Shown: positions 46,567 through 56,694, counted from the first letter of the stretch. The stretch is DNA of 64,000 nucleotides from JAIVJZ01 sp036386515 (GCA_036386515.1 DASVVO010000064.1:38597-102596); one strand, 5' to 3'. Numbers and translations are program-made. The notes: generated from the sequence alone by a model not told the origin.

Positions 46567-47781
46567 TTACTTGCTGCTGTTCGCCGCATTGGTATTGGAA
46601 GCGGCGGGCGTGGCCTGCGCGCCGGAGGTGGCGGCGGGCGAAGCGTCGGGACTCGCGCTACCCGTGGCCGGACTCGCGGCGGGCGTCGTCGCCGGGCGGC
46701 TGCCTGCCGGTCGCAGGCTGCTCAACGAAGTCGAACTGTTGAGCATGTCCTGCGCCAGGTTGTTCGTGATCCTGGCCTCGCGCATGGCGACTTCGAGCAT
46801 CGCGGCGTTCAGAATTTGCTTGCGCTGGTTGAGGATGTTCTCCGTGGCGTCTTTGCGCACGTCCGGGTTGTCGAGCGTCAGGTTCTCGCTCTGCAAACGC
46901 TTGTCCGTGAGTTTGAAGATCGTCCAACGGCCGCTCGATTGGATGGGCGCGGTATAGCTGCCGATCTCCATGCCGCTGAAGAAACGCGCGATCAACTCCG
47001 GCGGAAAACCGCTCTGCTTCAGTTGGTCTTCGGTGAAGAACCCAATGTCGCCGCCGCGCAGGACGCTCTGCGGGTCTTCGCTTTTCTCGCGCGCGACGCT
47101 GGCGAAATCGCCGCCGCTCTTCAACTGCTGGTGGATGATGTCGATCTTCGTCTTGGCCTCGGTGTCGCTCTTGGCGTCGTTGGTCGCGCCGTTGTCCGCC
47201 GGGTCAACGACGATGGCGGCCAACGTCACCCCGCGCTGGCTCACGTAGCGCGCCTTGTTGTTGTTGTAAAAGTCTTCCACTTCCCGGTCGGTCGGCGGCT
47301 CGATCTTAGCGGCCGTGCGGTCGAGCAATTTCTGGATCGCCAACTGCCGACGCGCCACTTCGCGCACCTGCTCCTCGGTCTGCCCCGACTGCTTGAGCGC
47401 GGTCTCGAACGCTTCCTTGGTTCCGAGTTGCTGCTTCTGCTCGTTGATAGCCAGCGCCACTTCATCGTCCTTGGGCAGGAGATTCTCTTTCTCGGCGCGC
47501 TGGAACAGCACCTCGCGGCGGATCAACTCGTCGAGCACCTGCAAACGCCCGGCGGCGAGTTCGAGCTGCGACATGTCGGAAAACTGCACCTGCTGGCTCT
47601 TGGCCTGCTGTTCGAGAATCTTGTCAACTTCGGTCAGCATGATCTTTTTGTCATTGACCGAGGCGGCGGCGGCCGTCCCCTTGCCGTCACCGCCTCCCTT
47701 GGTGCGGTCGCAGGCGACGAAGACAACCGCGAGTGAAACGACGATGGCGAGAAGACTGAACTGTTTGGCGGCTCTGTACAC
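46567..47781 (-). CDS. SurA/PpiC-type peptidyl-prolyl isomerase lipoprotein
   Basis: 404 aa. The signal peptide ends in a lipobox (VVFVAC, Cys24), so it is a periplasmic lipoprotein. A SurA-like N-terminal chaperone domain (about 40-175; KKIMLTEVDKILEQQAKSQQ, RREVLFQRAEKENLL) precedes a parvulin domain (about 180-310; GGDFASVAREKSED, GGDIGFFTEDQL). The C-terminal ~60 residues are Ala/Pro/Ser/Thr-rich and disordered. It likely helps fold outer-membrane or exported proteins. Confidence 0.88.
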   Translation of the reverse strand: MYRAAKQFSLLAIVVSLAVVFVACDRTKGGGDGKGTAAAASVNDKKIMLTEVDKILEQQAKSQQVQFSDMSQLELAAGRLQVLDELIRREVLFQRAEKENLLPKDDEVALAINEQKQQLGTKEAFETALKQSGQTEEQVREVARRQLAIQKLLDRTAAKIEPPTDREVEDFYNNNKARYVSQRGVTLAAIVVDPADNGATNDAKSDTEAKTKIDIIHQQLKSGGDFASVAREKSEDPQSVLRGGDIGFFTEDQLKQSGFPPELIARFFSGMEIGSYTAPIQSSGRWTIFKLTDKRLQSENLTLDNPDVRKDATENILNQRKQILNAAMLEVAMREARITNNLAQDMLNSSTSLSSLRPAGSRPATTPAASPATGSASPDASPAATSGAQATPAASNTNAANSSK

Positions 47782-47976
47782 TTTGGCTTTCTACTCCTTC
47801 AACTTTTCTGTGGTGATCCTAAAATAGCTCGCGTGCCCGCGGACAGGCTTGCGCGCTTGACCTCTTGTAAAACTGTTTGCTATAAATTTTGGTTTCCCGC
47901 GTGTTTCGAGTCCTCACCGTGTGTGTTGGCGACCGGCGCGGCGCGCTTTTACTTATACGGAGGTACTCAGGCAATC

Positions 47977-48189
47977 ATGGCAAAACGATGCGAAGTCTGC
48001 GGCAAAGGCCCGCAATTCGGTAACAACGTCTCCCACGCGAACAATCGCACCCGCCGGCGTTTCAACCCCAACCTGCAAGAAATCCGCGTGCAACGCCCGC
48101 AAGGCGGCAACGTGCGGATGCGAGTTTGCACCAGTTGCATCAAAGGCAACAAGATAACAAAAGTAGCGCAAACGGCGAAAGCAGCGTAA
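47977..48189 (+). CDS. rpmB: 50S ribosomal protein L28
   Basis: 70 aa from the ATG at 47977. It starts MAKRCEVCGKGPQFGNNVSH, then NNRTRRRFNPNLQ. CxxC pairs (CEVC near the start and CTSC near the end) show it is the zinc-containing form of L28. GGAGG lies 13 nt upstream, with CAGG nearer. Confidence 0.96.
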   Translation: MAKRCEVCGKGPQFGNNVSHANNRTRRRFNPNLQEIRVQRPQGGNVRMRVCTSCIKGNKITKVAQTAKAA

Positions 48190-48191
48190 CT

Positions 48192-48279
48192 AAGGGATGA
48201 GGGCAGAGGGATGAGGGATGAACGGAAGGCTTCACTCGCTAGAGTGGTTTTCTGGTTCATCCCTCATCCTTCATCCCTT
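48192..48279. repeat. Tandem-word hairpin element (word AGGGATG)
   Basis: AAGGGATGAGGGCAGAGGGA (from 48192) is inverted at 48255-48279 (GTTCATCCCTCATCCTTCAT). It lies between convergent rpmB and ridA and overlaps the last codons of ridA, whose stop (48264-48266) is inside the right arm. Confidence 0.87.
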
Positions 48280-48662
48280 CTAATCGCGATCGCGTCGATT
48301 TCGACGCGCGCATCGCGCGGCAGGCGCGCGGCCTGCACGGTCGAACGCGCGGGCGGCTCGTTTGAAAAATAGCGGCCGTACACTTCGTTCATCGCCGCGA
48401 AGTCGTTCATATCGGCCAGAAACACGGTCGTCTTCACCACCCCTGCGAAACTCGTTCCCGCCGCCCGCAAGACCTCCGCGAGATTGCGTAAAACCTGCTC
48501 GGTCTGTTCCGCGATGCCGCCTTCGACGAAAACGCCCGTCTTCGGGTCGATCGGAATCTGCCCCGACGTAAACACGAAATCACCCAGGCTGACGGCCTGC
48601 GAATAGGGGCCGATGGCCTGCGGCGCGGCCTCGGTGGCGATGATCTCCCTCACGGTCTGCAC
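48264..48662 (-). CDS. ridA: RidA-family enamine/imine deaminase
   Basis: 132 aa. It has the Rid signature: AIGPYSQAVSLGDFVFTSGQ, then VVKTTVFLADMNDFAAMNEV and PPARSTVQAARLPRDARVEI with the carboxylate-binding Arg (about 106) of active RidA. It hydrolyses reactive 2-aminoacrylate-type intermediates. The final residues RRDEG and the stop are encoded by the tandem-repeat arm, so the original C-terminus has been replaced by repeat sequence. Confidence 0.93.
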   Translation of the reverse strand: MQTVREIIATEAAPQAIGPYSQAVSLGDFVFTSGQIPIDPKTGVFVEGGIAEQTEQVLRNLAEVLRAAGTSFAGVVKTTVFLADMNDFAAMNEVYGRYFSNEPPARSTVQAARLPRDARVEIDAIAIRRDEG

Positions 48663-48902
48663 ATCCTTTTTTTAGTCTCGCCGAGCAAATTGCGCATTGT
48701 AACAAAAACTCCGCCGCTAGACCAACGCGAGAACGCCCGCGCGCCTCGCCACAGGCCGCAAATCCCGCGTTAGAACCCCGACAGAACAGACTTAAATATT
48801 ACAGATGAATTTTCCGGCGCGACGGATGCTTTGAGGGCGAATTTAACGCGCGCGCGACTTCTCTCGTCTCAGTCGGGATCGAGCTTCCGGCGGTAAGGTC
48901 AA

Positions 48903-51089
48903 TTAAGTCGTCCCCTGCAAACGCTCCACGTCGAGCACGCCGGGGACGCCGCGCACCGCGCGGATGACTTTATCGAGGTGCTTCACGTCGAAGACCTCGA
49001 CCGTCACTTCGATGCGGCCGCGCTCATCCGAGGCGACCGAGGCGCGCGCATCGCGGATGCCGGTCTTCATGTCGGAGATCGCGCTCGTGATGCCGGCGAT
49101 CATGCCGGTGCGGTTCTCCGTGACGGCGAGGAGTTTGACGGCGTAGGCGGCGTGCTCGCTCTTGCCCGCCCACTCGACCGCCACGATGCGTTCGGGATTG
49201 ACCATCAACTGCTGCACGTTCTTGCAACGCTCGGCGTGGACGGCGACGCCCTTGCCGCGCGTGACGTAGCCGATGATCGTCTCGCCGTGAACCGGATTAC
49301 AACAGCGCGCGCGCGCCACAAGCAGGTCGTCTATGCCGCGCACGACGATGGCGTCGTCGCAGAGGCGGATGAGGCGTTTGACGGCCTGCACGCTCGTGCG
49401 CAGCCGCGACTCTTTCCGTTCGTCCAGTTCGGCAAACTTTTCGGGGCCGAGGTATTTCGCGATGATGTTGCGCGAGGCATGTTTGCCGTAGCCGATGGCG
49501 GCCAGCAGATCGTCGGTGCGCCCGTAGCCGTATTCGCCCGCGATCTTTTTGAAGTCGCCGTTTGAATCGTTGAGCAATTTTTTGGTCGAGAGTTGGAAGC
49601 GCGCGGCCTCCTTCTCGAACAGTTTGCGCCCGATCTCGATGGATTCGGCGCGCTGCTGCTCGGCCACCCAGTGCCGCACGCGATTGCGCGCCTTCGAGGT
49701 GACGACGAAGTTGAGCCAGTCGCGCGAGGGCGTGGAATTCGGGGAGCGGATGATCTCGACCACGTCGCCGTTCTGGATCGCCGTGCGCAAGGGAACGATG
49801 CGGCTGTTGATGCGCGCGCCCGTGCAGGTGTTTCCGACCTCGGTGTGAATCATGTAGGCGAAATCCACGGGGGTCGCGCCGCGCGGGAGTTGGATGATCT
49901 TGCCCATCGGCGTGAAGGCGTAAACGTCGCGCGGGTAGAGATCGAGTTTGAGCGTTTCGAGGAAGTCGCGCGAATCTTTGACCTCCTGCGTCCACTCGAC
50001 GAGCGAGCGCAGCCACTGGAAGGCCTGGTCGTCTTCATGCGCGCCGCGCCTCCCTTCCTTGTACTTCCAGTGCGCCGCCACGCCTTCCTCGGCGATGCGG
50101 TGCATCTCGTCGGTGCGAATCTGCACCTCGAAGGGTTGCCCTTCCGTGCCGATGACGGAGGTGTGGAGCGATTGATAAAGGTTCTCGCGCGGCGTGGCGA
50201 TCCAGTCTTTGAAACGACCGGGGAGCGGCCTCCACAAGTTGTGAATGACGCCGAGCGCGGCGTAACAGTGGCGCACCTCGTTCGGCAGGATGACGCGCGC
50301 GGCAACCAGGTCGTAGACCTGATCGAGTTCGATCTTTTGCCGCCTCAGTTTCTTCCAGATCGAGTAGAGACGTTTGACGCGACCTTCGACGTAGATGTAG
50401 GGCACGTCGGCCTCGCGGAGTTTCTCTTCGATGCGGGCGGTGATCGCGTGGAGGAAGTTTTCATGCTCGGCGCGTCGCTGTTCGAGTTGGGCGGTGAGCG
50501 TGCGGTAGTCTTCGGGATGGAGGTGCTGAAACGCGAGGTCTTCGAGTTCGCTGCGGAGCTTGCCCATGCCGAGGCGGTGGGCGATGGGGGCGAAGATGTC
50601 GAGCGTCTCCTGCGCGATGCGCTGCCGCTTTTCCGGTTTGAGGAAATGAAGCGTGCGCATGTTGTGGAGACGGTCGGCGAGCTTGACCAGGACGACGCGC
50701 ACGTCGTCGATCATCGCCAGGAGCATCTTGCGCACGTTCTCGGCCTGCTGCACTTCCTTCGACTGGTTGCTGATCTGCGCGATCTTCGTCAGACCTTCGA
50801 CGAGGTGCGCCACCTCCTCGCCGAAATACTCGCGGATCGTCGCCGCATCGACGAGCGTGTCTTCCACCACGTCGTGCAAGAGTCCGGTGGCGACGGAAAC
50901 TTCGTCGAGCCGCATGTCGGCCAGAATGTTGGCGACTTCGAGCGGGTGGACGAGGTAAGGCTCGCCCGAGGCGCGCGTCTGCCCCTTGTGCTCGCGCGCC
51001 GAAAAGAAGTAGGCGCGCCGGAGCATATCCAGATCGGCCTGCGGATGATTGCGGCCGACCTTTTCGACGATTTCCTCAATGCGAATCAT
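48903..51089 (-). CDS. rsh: RelA/SpoT-type bifunctional (p)ppGpp synthetase/hydrolase
   Basis: 728 aa. The N-terminal HD hydrolase domain has an intact His-Asp pair (LLHDVVEDT, about 71-79). The synthetase domain (about 235-345; RVKRLYSIWKKLRRQKIELD, YQSLHTSVIG), a TGS domain (about 395-455; VYAFTPMGKIIQLPRGATPV) and a C-terminal ACT domain (about 650-728) follow. Both catalytic halves look functional, so it is a long bifunctional Rsh controlling the stringent response. A tandem-word hairpin lies immediately upstream of its ATG. Confidence 0.95.
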   Translation of the reverse strand: MIRIEEIVEKVGRNHPQADLDMLRRAYFFSAREHKGQTRASGEPYLVHPLEVANILADMRLDEVSVATGLLHDVVEDTLVDAATIREYFGEEVAHLVEGLTKIAQISNQSKEVQQAENVRKMLLAMIDDVRVVLVKLADRLHNMRTLHFLKPEKRQRIAQETLDIFAPIAHRLGMGKLRSELEDLAFQHLHPEDYRTLTAQLEQRRAEHENFLHAITARIEEKLREADVPYIYVEGRVKRLYSIWKKLRRQKIELDQVYDLVAARVILPNEVRHCYAALGVIHNLWRPLPGRFKDWIATPRENLYQSLHTSVIGTEGQPFEVQIRTDEMHRIAEEGVAAHWKYKEGRRGAHEDDQAFQWLRSLVEWTQEVKDSRDFLETLKLDLYPRDVYAFTPMGKIIQLPRGATPVDFAYMIHTEVGNTCTGARINSRIVPLRTAIQNGDVVEIIRSPNSTPSRDWLNFVVTSKARNRVRHWVAEQQRAESIEIGRKLFEKEAARFQLSTKKLLNDSNGDFKKIAGEYGYGRTDDLLAAIGYGKHASRNIIAKYLGPEKFAELDERKESRLRTSVQAVKRLIRLCDDAIVVRGIDDLLVARARCCNPVHGETIIGYVTRGKGVAVHAERCKNVQQLMVNPERIVAVEWAGKSEHAAYAVKLLAVTENRTGMIAGITSAISDMKTGIRDARASVASDERGRIEVTVEVFDVKHLDKVIRAVRGVPGVLDVERLQGTT

Positions 51090-51094
51090 AAAAT

Positions 51095-51170
51095 AGAGGT
51101 TAGAGGTTAGAGGTCAGAGGTCAGAAGAAAGCAGTTTTCACTGACCTCTGACCTCTAACCTCTGACCTCT
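51095..51170. repeat. Tandem-word hairpin element (word GAGGTCA/GAGGTTA)
   Basis: AGAGGTTAGAGGTTAGAGGT (from 51095) is inverted at 51140-51170 (ACTGACCTCTGACCTCTAAC). The core AGAAGAAAGCAGTTTTC is close to that of the 32451 element. It begins 5 bp upstream of the rsh ATG. Confidence 0.9.
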
Positions 51171-51182
51171 CCTGATAAGAAT

Positions 51183-51216
51183 AGGTGATGCCCGACGCGA
51201 AAGTCGAGCATCACCT
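51183..51216 (-). terminator. Hairpin after the tonB-exb-TPR operon
   Basis: AGGTGATGCCCGAC (51183-51196) pairs with GTCGAGCATCACCT (51203-51216), one mismatch, loop GCGAAA. On the minus strand it is followed by ATTCTTATC, a weak T tract. It lies 80 bp after the TPR gene stop. Confidence 0.5.
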
Positions 51217-51296
51217 GATGGCCGGCGTTGGAATTTACAAAGGCGGGACGGGCGTGGCAGCCGCGCGGTGCGCGCGGCGCGCTCGTTCGGCGCGCC

Positions 51297-52157
51297 CTAG
51301 CTTGAGGCGGGCGACTTGGACGCCTTGGCCTTCTCTTCTTCCTCTTTCTTGCGCTTGTTCTCCTCGCTCAATTGCGAGGTCTTCTGCTGGGCGGCGGCGG
51401 CCTGTTTCTGGTATTCGGCCTTCTTGTCGTTGTTGCCCTCCATCTCGGCCAGCTTGACGAGTTCGAGGAGCAGGTTCGTCTTGTACGACCAGGCCTGTTC
51501 GCTGTTGGAGTCGAGCGCGACGGCGCGCTCGGCCAGCGCCATGCCGTCGTTGACGCACTTCATCGCCTTATCGAAGTCGGCCTGATCCTTCGGCTTCTTG
51601 TACTGGATGATGGCCTTGCCCTCTTTCATCGCGGTCTGCTTGTTGTCCTTCTGCTCCGTGATGGTGTAGGAACAATTCCACTCTTTGCTCGCCATCAGCG
51701 TGTAGGCCTGCGACCGTTTGACTTCGGGGATTGAACCCATCTCCGCGCGCGCCGTCAACCACTGCCGCGCCTGCTGCTCGTCCTTGAGTTGGCCGAAGAG
51801 GTAGATGACGGCGTTGTAGGCTTCGTCGTTACTCTGGTCGGACTTCAACACTTCCTCGTAAGCCGTGATCGCCCGGCGCGCCTTCTCGACGTTCTCCGGG
51901 GCTTCGACGCCGGGGCGGTACTGCGCGTGAATCGAGCGCGCGATGAAGAACTTCGCGTTGCGCTGATCGGGGTTGAACCGCAGAGACTCTTCAAAATGCT
52001 GCTGCGCCTCGGCGAATTTTCCGGCCTTATAGGCGCGCGCACCTTCGTTCAACTGATTCTTGGCGCGAATGCTGTTGACCATGCCGCAGCCGGAGGAACC
52101 GACCGCCGCCAGCAAGACCAACATTATCAAGGTTGTTCTCGACTGAGAGAGTTTCAT
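51297..52157 (-). CDS. TPR lipoprotein linked to the TonB-ExbBD operon
   Basis: 286 aa from the ATG at 52157. The signal peptide has a lipobox (VGSSGC, Cys about 24). TPR-like helices include ARAYKAGKFAEAQQHFEESL and ARRAITAYEEVLKSDQSNDE. A later helical part (AMKCVNDGMALAERAVALDS) leads to a very basic and acidic Lys/Glu C-terminus. It is the last gene of the leftward tonB-exbB-exbD-exbD set. A role as periplasmic accessory of that energy-transducing complex is inferred from position only. Confidence 0.78.
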   Translation of the reverse strand: MKLSQSRTTLIMLVLLAAVGSSGCGMVNSIRAKNQLNEGARAYKAGKFAEAQQHFEESLRFNPDQRNAKFFIARSIHAQYRPGVEAPENVEKARRAITAYEEVLKSDQSNDEAYNAVIYLFGQLKDEQQARQWLTARAEMGSIPEVKRSQAYTLMASKEWNCSYTITEQKDNKQTAMKEGKAIIQYKKPKDQADFDKAMKCVNDGMALAERAVALDSNSEQAWSYKTNLLLELVKLAEMEGNNDKKAEYQKQAAAAQQKTSQLSEENKRKKEEEEKAKASKSPASS

Positions 52158-52270
52158 CTGTTTAACGACTCCCGAAGGGATTTTGTACACGATAGAGATG
52201 ACAGGTAGCGCGAATGGCAAGCGGCGTCGGATGTTAATTCGTCGCTTGCCATTCACCGAAGGTTCAGACT

Positions 52271-52771
52271 TTACTGCGCCAGATCGTCGATCTGCAATCC
52301 GATGGGGTTTCCGCCCGCCCCCTTGATCGCGTCAATGACCTTCACGACCTCGACGTATTTCAACGAGCGCGGAGCTTTGACGAAGACGGCCTTGGCGATG
52401 CGCTCCTCTTCGGGCAAATCCATGCGGTTCTCTTTGCCCGGCTCGTAAGCGCGATTGTCGCGACGCTCTTTGAAGATTTGCGTCAGCCTGGTGCTGAGCG
52501 GCGCGGTGTCGTTGGCCGAACCCGCCCCATCCAGATTCAATTTGAGCGAGAGGTCGCTCTCGATCGAGACGACGAGCGTCAGCGGGTTCGGTTTGATCGG
52601 CTCGGTCGTGGGCGGCGGTTCGCTCGGCACGAGCGCCTTGAAGCGCGTCGGCTTGAGCGGCGTGATGACCATGAAGATGATGATCAGCACCAGCAAAACG
52701 TCAATCAAGGGAGTCACATTGACATGAGGGACGGCGGTTGGGCCACTCTTTGTTCCTGCACTCATTCCCAT
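52271..52771 (-). CDS. exbD: ExbD/TolR-family biopolymer transport protein (copy 2)
   Basis: 166 aa from the ATG at 52771. One membrane helix has the proton-path Asp: NVTPLIDVLLVLIIIFMVIT (Asp about 25). A longer periplasmic domain follows, with KAVFVKAPRSLKYVEVVKVI. It forms part of the proton-driven motor with ExbB. It is the second of two tandem exbD genes and has a longer insert (about 75-115) than the first. Confidence 0.92.
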   Translation of the reverse strand: MGMSAGTKSGPTAVPHVNVTPLIDVLLVLIIIFMVITPLKPTRFKALVPSEPPPTTEPIKPNPLTLVVSIESDLSLKLNLDGAGSANDTAPLSTRLTQIFKERRDNRAYEPGKENRMDLPEEERIAKAVFVKAPRSLKYVEVVKVIDAIKGAGGNPIGLQIDDLAQ

Positions 52772-52856
52772 AATCTTAAAATCCTCTCGGCTATGCTTAG
52801 ACGCCATCTCGCCGCGTTCGCGGCAACTTCAATTCACACGCCAAACCGCGTTCGTC

Positions 52857-53318
<462 letters not shown>

Positions 53319-53442
53319 AAATCACTCTCCATTCAACACGTGACAGTAATGAGACTGTATATGCGTGCTCTCCCGTCACTAGGGAGAGCACGCACGTTCA
53401 GTGATTTTTCAGGAACCGGCTACGCCCGCCGCCCCGCGCAAA

Positions 53443-54222
53443 CTACGGATTCAGGCGCTGCGTGCGGTTCTTCAAGAAATAGTCGAGCAGTTCCGAAGCC
53501 GAGTTGTCCATCTCGATGACGAAGCCGTCAACCTTGCCCGTGAAGTAGTTGAACATCCACACGGCGGGAACGGCCACGGCCAGCGACAGAGCCGTCGTCA
53601 GCAACGCTTCGGCGATACCGCCCGCCACCGCGCCGATACCGGCGCTCTCCGCGCTCTTCATGCCCGTGAACGCCGAGATGATGCCGAACACCGTGCCGAA
53701 CAATCCGACGAACGGAGCGGTCGAACCGATGGTCGCCAAGCCCGACAGGCCGCGGCGAAACTCTGCGCTCTTGATGGCGATCGAACGTTGCAGGGCGCGC
53801 TTCGAGGCTTCGATCTCATCGCCCGAAATTTCGGTTGACTGTTCGTGCGCGCGAAACTCTTGCAGCCCGGCGTTGACGACCATCGCCAGATGCGACTTCT
53901 TGTGCTTATCGCTGATGTTGATCGCCTCTTCGATGCGATTATTCTTGAGCGCCTGCGCGACGCGCGGCGCGAATTCGCGCGATTGCGATTTGGCGGCACG
54001 GTAGGTCAGGAAGCGTTCGACCATCACGGCGATGGAGTACATGGACATGACGAGCAGAATGATGAGCACGCCAATGGCGATGGGGCCGAGATTTTTGAGC
54101 ATCTCGCTCATCGTAAACGCGCTGGCCGTCTCATTGGCGGCGGCATTCCCGCCGCCCTCCTGAAACAAGAAGAGGAAAAAGCCAAGAAACTTGGTGGCTA
54201 GCAAACTCATTGAAATTGTCAC
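53443..54222 (-). CDS. exbB: ExbB/TolQ/MotA-family proton channel protein
   Basis: 259 aa from a GTG at 54222, chosen because GGAGGG lies about 8 nt upstream; the ATG at 54210 would leave the Shine-Dalgarno sequence too far away. It has three membrane helices. The cytoplasmic loop and the LATIGSTAPFVGLFGTVFGI motif are followed by GIAEALLTTALSLAVAVPAV, the ExbB/TolQ signature. It energises TonB using the proton gradient. Confidence 0.92.
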   Translation of the reverse strand: MTISMSLLATKFLGFFLFLFQEGGGNAAANETASAFTMSEMLKNLGPIAIGVLIILLVMSMYSIAVMVERFLTYRAAKSQSREFAPRVAQALKNNRIEEAINISDKHKKSHLAMVVNAGLQEFRAHEQSTEISGDEIEASKRALQRSIAIKSAEFRRGLSGLATIGSTAPFVGLFGTVFGIISAFTGMKSAESAGIGAVAGGIAEALLTTALSLAVAVPAVWMFNYFTGKVDGFVIEMDNSASELLDYFLKNRTQRLNP

Positions 54223-54355
54223 GGTAGAACCCTCCACAAATTTTCGGATGCACTATAGCGAGAGCGCGAACGTGCCGGCGCCGGATAAGGGGAAAGCGGC
54301 GTTTAAAATCAAACCCGCAACGCGCCCGAAATCCCGACCATGGATCGCACCCAAT

Positions 54356-55189
54356 TTAGTTCAACACAAAGTTGTAAGTAATGACGCCGTTCACCTTCAC
54401 CGGCTGCCCAGACAGGAGCGTCGGCGAGAAGCGCGCCTGGCGCGCCGCCGCGACCGCCGCCTGTTGCAGCAGCGGGTGGCCGCCCGCAGCGCGTGCGGAA
54501 ATGACGCGGCCTTCCTCGTCCACGGTAACCTGCACCGTGACGGTGCCCGCCGCGCGTGCGGCCTTGGCAATCGCCGGGTAAGCGGGTTGCGGCTTGCTGA
54601 TCGCTTTGCCGTTCAAGACGCCGCCGGAAATGGGCGCGCGCGGTTTCGGCGGAGGCGTCGGAGTCGGCTTCGGCGGCGGCGGCGGTTCGTCGTCGTTGCT
54701 CACGACGACGGGCGGCGCTCCGCCTCCCCCACCACCCACGCCGCCCGCTCCGGGGCCGACCGGGCCGATGGGGCCGGTGTTGCCGCCCACGGGATCGGTG
54801 TTCGACGTGCCGCGCACCGCGCCGCCCGGCGGAACCGGCGGAACTTTACTCGCCACGGCGGAAGTTTTCTCCGGAACTCTGGTCGGGTCGAGCGCGCTCG
54901 CGACGAATTCCGTGCGGGTCGCGACCTGACGGTCGGGTGTGGCTTCGGCGGGCTTGGCCTCGGCTGGTTTATCCGGCTGCTGCTCGGGTTGATTCTGGAC
55001 GGGGACAGGCGCCACCATCGTCATCAACTCCAGATTGTCGCTCGGCAAGCTCTCGTTATAGAGATAGATGCTGAGCACGGCGAGAGCCACCAGGATCACC
55101 GCGTAGATGGCAAACGTCCCAAGAAAAAAGGAGCCTTTCCGCGCAAGATCGTCCTTGTGCGAACCAGACTCTACAAGACTATCGAACAT
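54356..55189 (-). CDS. tonB: TonB-family energy transducer
   Basis: 277 aa; GGAGGAG lies 5 nt before the ATG. A short cytoplasmic part and one membrane helix (about 23-43) precede a long Pro/Glu/Gly-rich periplasmic linker that includes a run of Gly and PPPPPKPTPTPPPKP. The C-terminal TonB domain (about 195-277) has AYPAIAKAARAAGTVTVQVT and ARQARFSPTLLSGQPVKVNG. First gene of the tonB-exbB-exbD-exbD-TPR set. Confidence 0.92.
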   Translation of the reverse strand: MFDSLVESGSHKDDLARKGSFFLGTFAIYAVILVALAVLSIYLYNESLPSDNLELMTMVAPVPVQNQPEQQPDKPAEAKPAEATPDRQVATRTEFVASALDPTRVPEKTSAVASKVPPVPPGGAVRGTSNTDPVGGNTGPIGPVGPGAGGVGGGGGGAPPVVVSNDDEPPPPPKPTPTPPPKPRAPISGGVLNGKAISKPQPAYPAIAKAARAAGTVTVQVTVDEEGRVISARAAGGHPLLQQAAVAAARQARFSPTLLSGQPVKVNGVITYNFVLN

Positions 55190-55616
55190 CTTTTTCTCCT
55201 CCCACTTCCGGTGCCAATGGATCAGGGGCGCAAAATATCAATTCATTAGATGCCTTTGAGAGCATTATGTTCCCAAACGTCACGAGCGTTACGCGAAACG
55301 CACCCGTAGATTAAATTGAAACTTAAAATTATAGCGGGGGTAGCAGCGGCGGGCGGGCGCGTCCTAGAGCGCGCGCTGTTTAATTTCACACACGCCGCGC
55401 GGGGAAACAGATCGGCCTACCGACCACTTTCGGCAAATATCTACAATCACGCATCACCGTCAACGACACGAAGGCGAGCGGACGGGAGCGTTCTTGTTTA
55501 AGCGATTAAATTGGGCCAGCAACGCGCTCAGTCTATGTCGCGACGCCCGCTCAAGTCAAGCGCAAAATCTTTAAGCTAAAGCCCTCGCGGCAGCCTCGCA
55601 CGGCCGCCGCGCAACC
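55190..55616. other. Intergenic region between secF and tonB
   Basis: 427 bp without a supported gene. A TATAAT on the minus strand (55328-55333) is a plausible -10 for tonB, without a clear -35. No terminator for secF was recognised. Confidence 0.4.
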
Positions 55617-56681
55617 TTACGAGCGCGCCGTGCGCTGCGACCCGCGCGCGGCCGACTTGCGCGTCGCGCCGCGCCCGCCCGCCACCGCGCCGCCGGTCGC
55701 GGCCGCCGCGCCGCCGGGCGCAGCCACGGCCGCGCGCTTGGCGGGTTCGAGACGCTGCTGGAACCAGACCATGAGCGGCGTGGCGATGGCGATGGTCGAG
55801 TAAGTGCCGACGATGATGCCGATAAAGAGCGCGAGCGAGAAGCCGCGCAACACGTCGCCGCCGAAGACGACCATGGCGAGCACGGAGAAGAAGACGAGAC
55901 CGGCCGTGATCACCGTGCGCGAGAGCGTCTGGTTGATGGCCTCGTTCGTCAGATCGTAGAGGGAGGTGCGGCGGTGCAGGCGCAAATTTTCGCGGATGCG
56001 GTCGAAAGTGACGATCGTGTCGTTGACCGAGAAGCCGACGAGCGTCAAGAGCGCGGCGATGACGGTCAGGTCGATTTCCCACTGCATGATGGAGAAGATG
56101 CCGAGCGTGACGAGCACGTCGTGGAAGACCGTGATGACGGCCGCCGCGCCGTAAGTCCACTCGAAGCGCGAGCCGATGTAGAGCAAGACGCCGACGAGCG
56201 CGAGCAGCGTGACGGCGATGGCTTGATTACGCAGTGCGCGCCCGGCCGCAGGGCTGACGGCCTCCGTCCTCATGCCGTCCTCTCTGACTCCGGAGCCGAG
56301 ACCCATCACCGCCTCTCTCGCCCTCGCCTGACCCAAATCCACCTGCGCCTGTTCCTGTGCCTCCTCGCCGCTGCCCTGTTGCGGTACTTTGATCAACACT
56401 TCGTTCGGCTTTTCGGTTGATTGCACGCTTGCGCCCCGCACGCCCTTCTGCTCCAGCGCGGTGCGAATCTCATCATCCGACGGCCGCTGGTTGAAGACCA
56501 CCGTCATCAGCGTTCCGGCCTTGAAGTCCACGCCGAGGTTGAAGGCGTCCGTCCCGCCCGGCGACAACTGGCGCGTGACGGCCGAACCCAACCCCGCCAG
56601 CATCAGGAGCGAAGAGAAAATGAGCCAGTAGCGACGCTGCGCGAGCCAATCGATTTTTACGTTATGAAGAAGTCGAATCAT
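55617..56681 (-). CDS. secF: Protein translocase subunit SecF
   Basis: 354 aa, six membrane helices. GVDFKAGTLMTVVF near the N-terminus, then GSRFEWTYGAAAVITVFHDV, VGFSVNDTIVTFDRIRENLR and NEAINQTLSRTVITAG are the SecF RND-type motifs. The C-terminal ~55 residues are an Ala/Gly/Arg-rich tail. With SecD it uses the proton motive force to complete protein export. A tandem-word hairpin separates it from secD. Confidence 0.95.
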   Translation of the reverse strand: MIRLLHNVKIDWLAQRRYWLIFSSLLMLAGLGSAVTRQLSPGGTDAFNLGVDFKAGTLMTVVFNQRPSDDEIRTALEQKGVRGASVQSTEKPNEVLIKVPQQGSGEEAQEQAQVDLGQARAREAVMGLGSGVREDGMRTEAVSPAAGRALRNQAIAVTLLALVGVLLYIGSRFEWTYGAAAVITVFHDVLVTLGIFSIMQWEIDLTVIAALLTLVGFSVNDTIVTFDRIRENLRLHRRTSLYDLTNEAINQTLSRTVITAGLVFFSVLAMVVFGGDVLRGFSLALFIGIIVGTYSTIAIATPLMVWFQQRLEPAKRAAVAAPGGAAAATGGAVAGGRGATRKSAARGSQRTARS

Positions 56682-56694
56682 GATCTTTTTAAAA

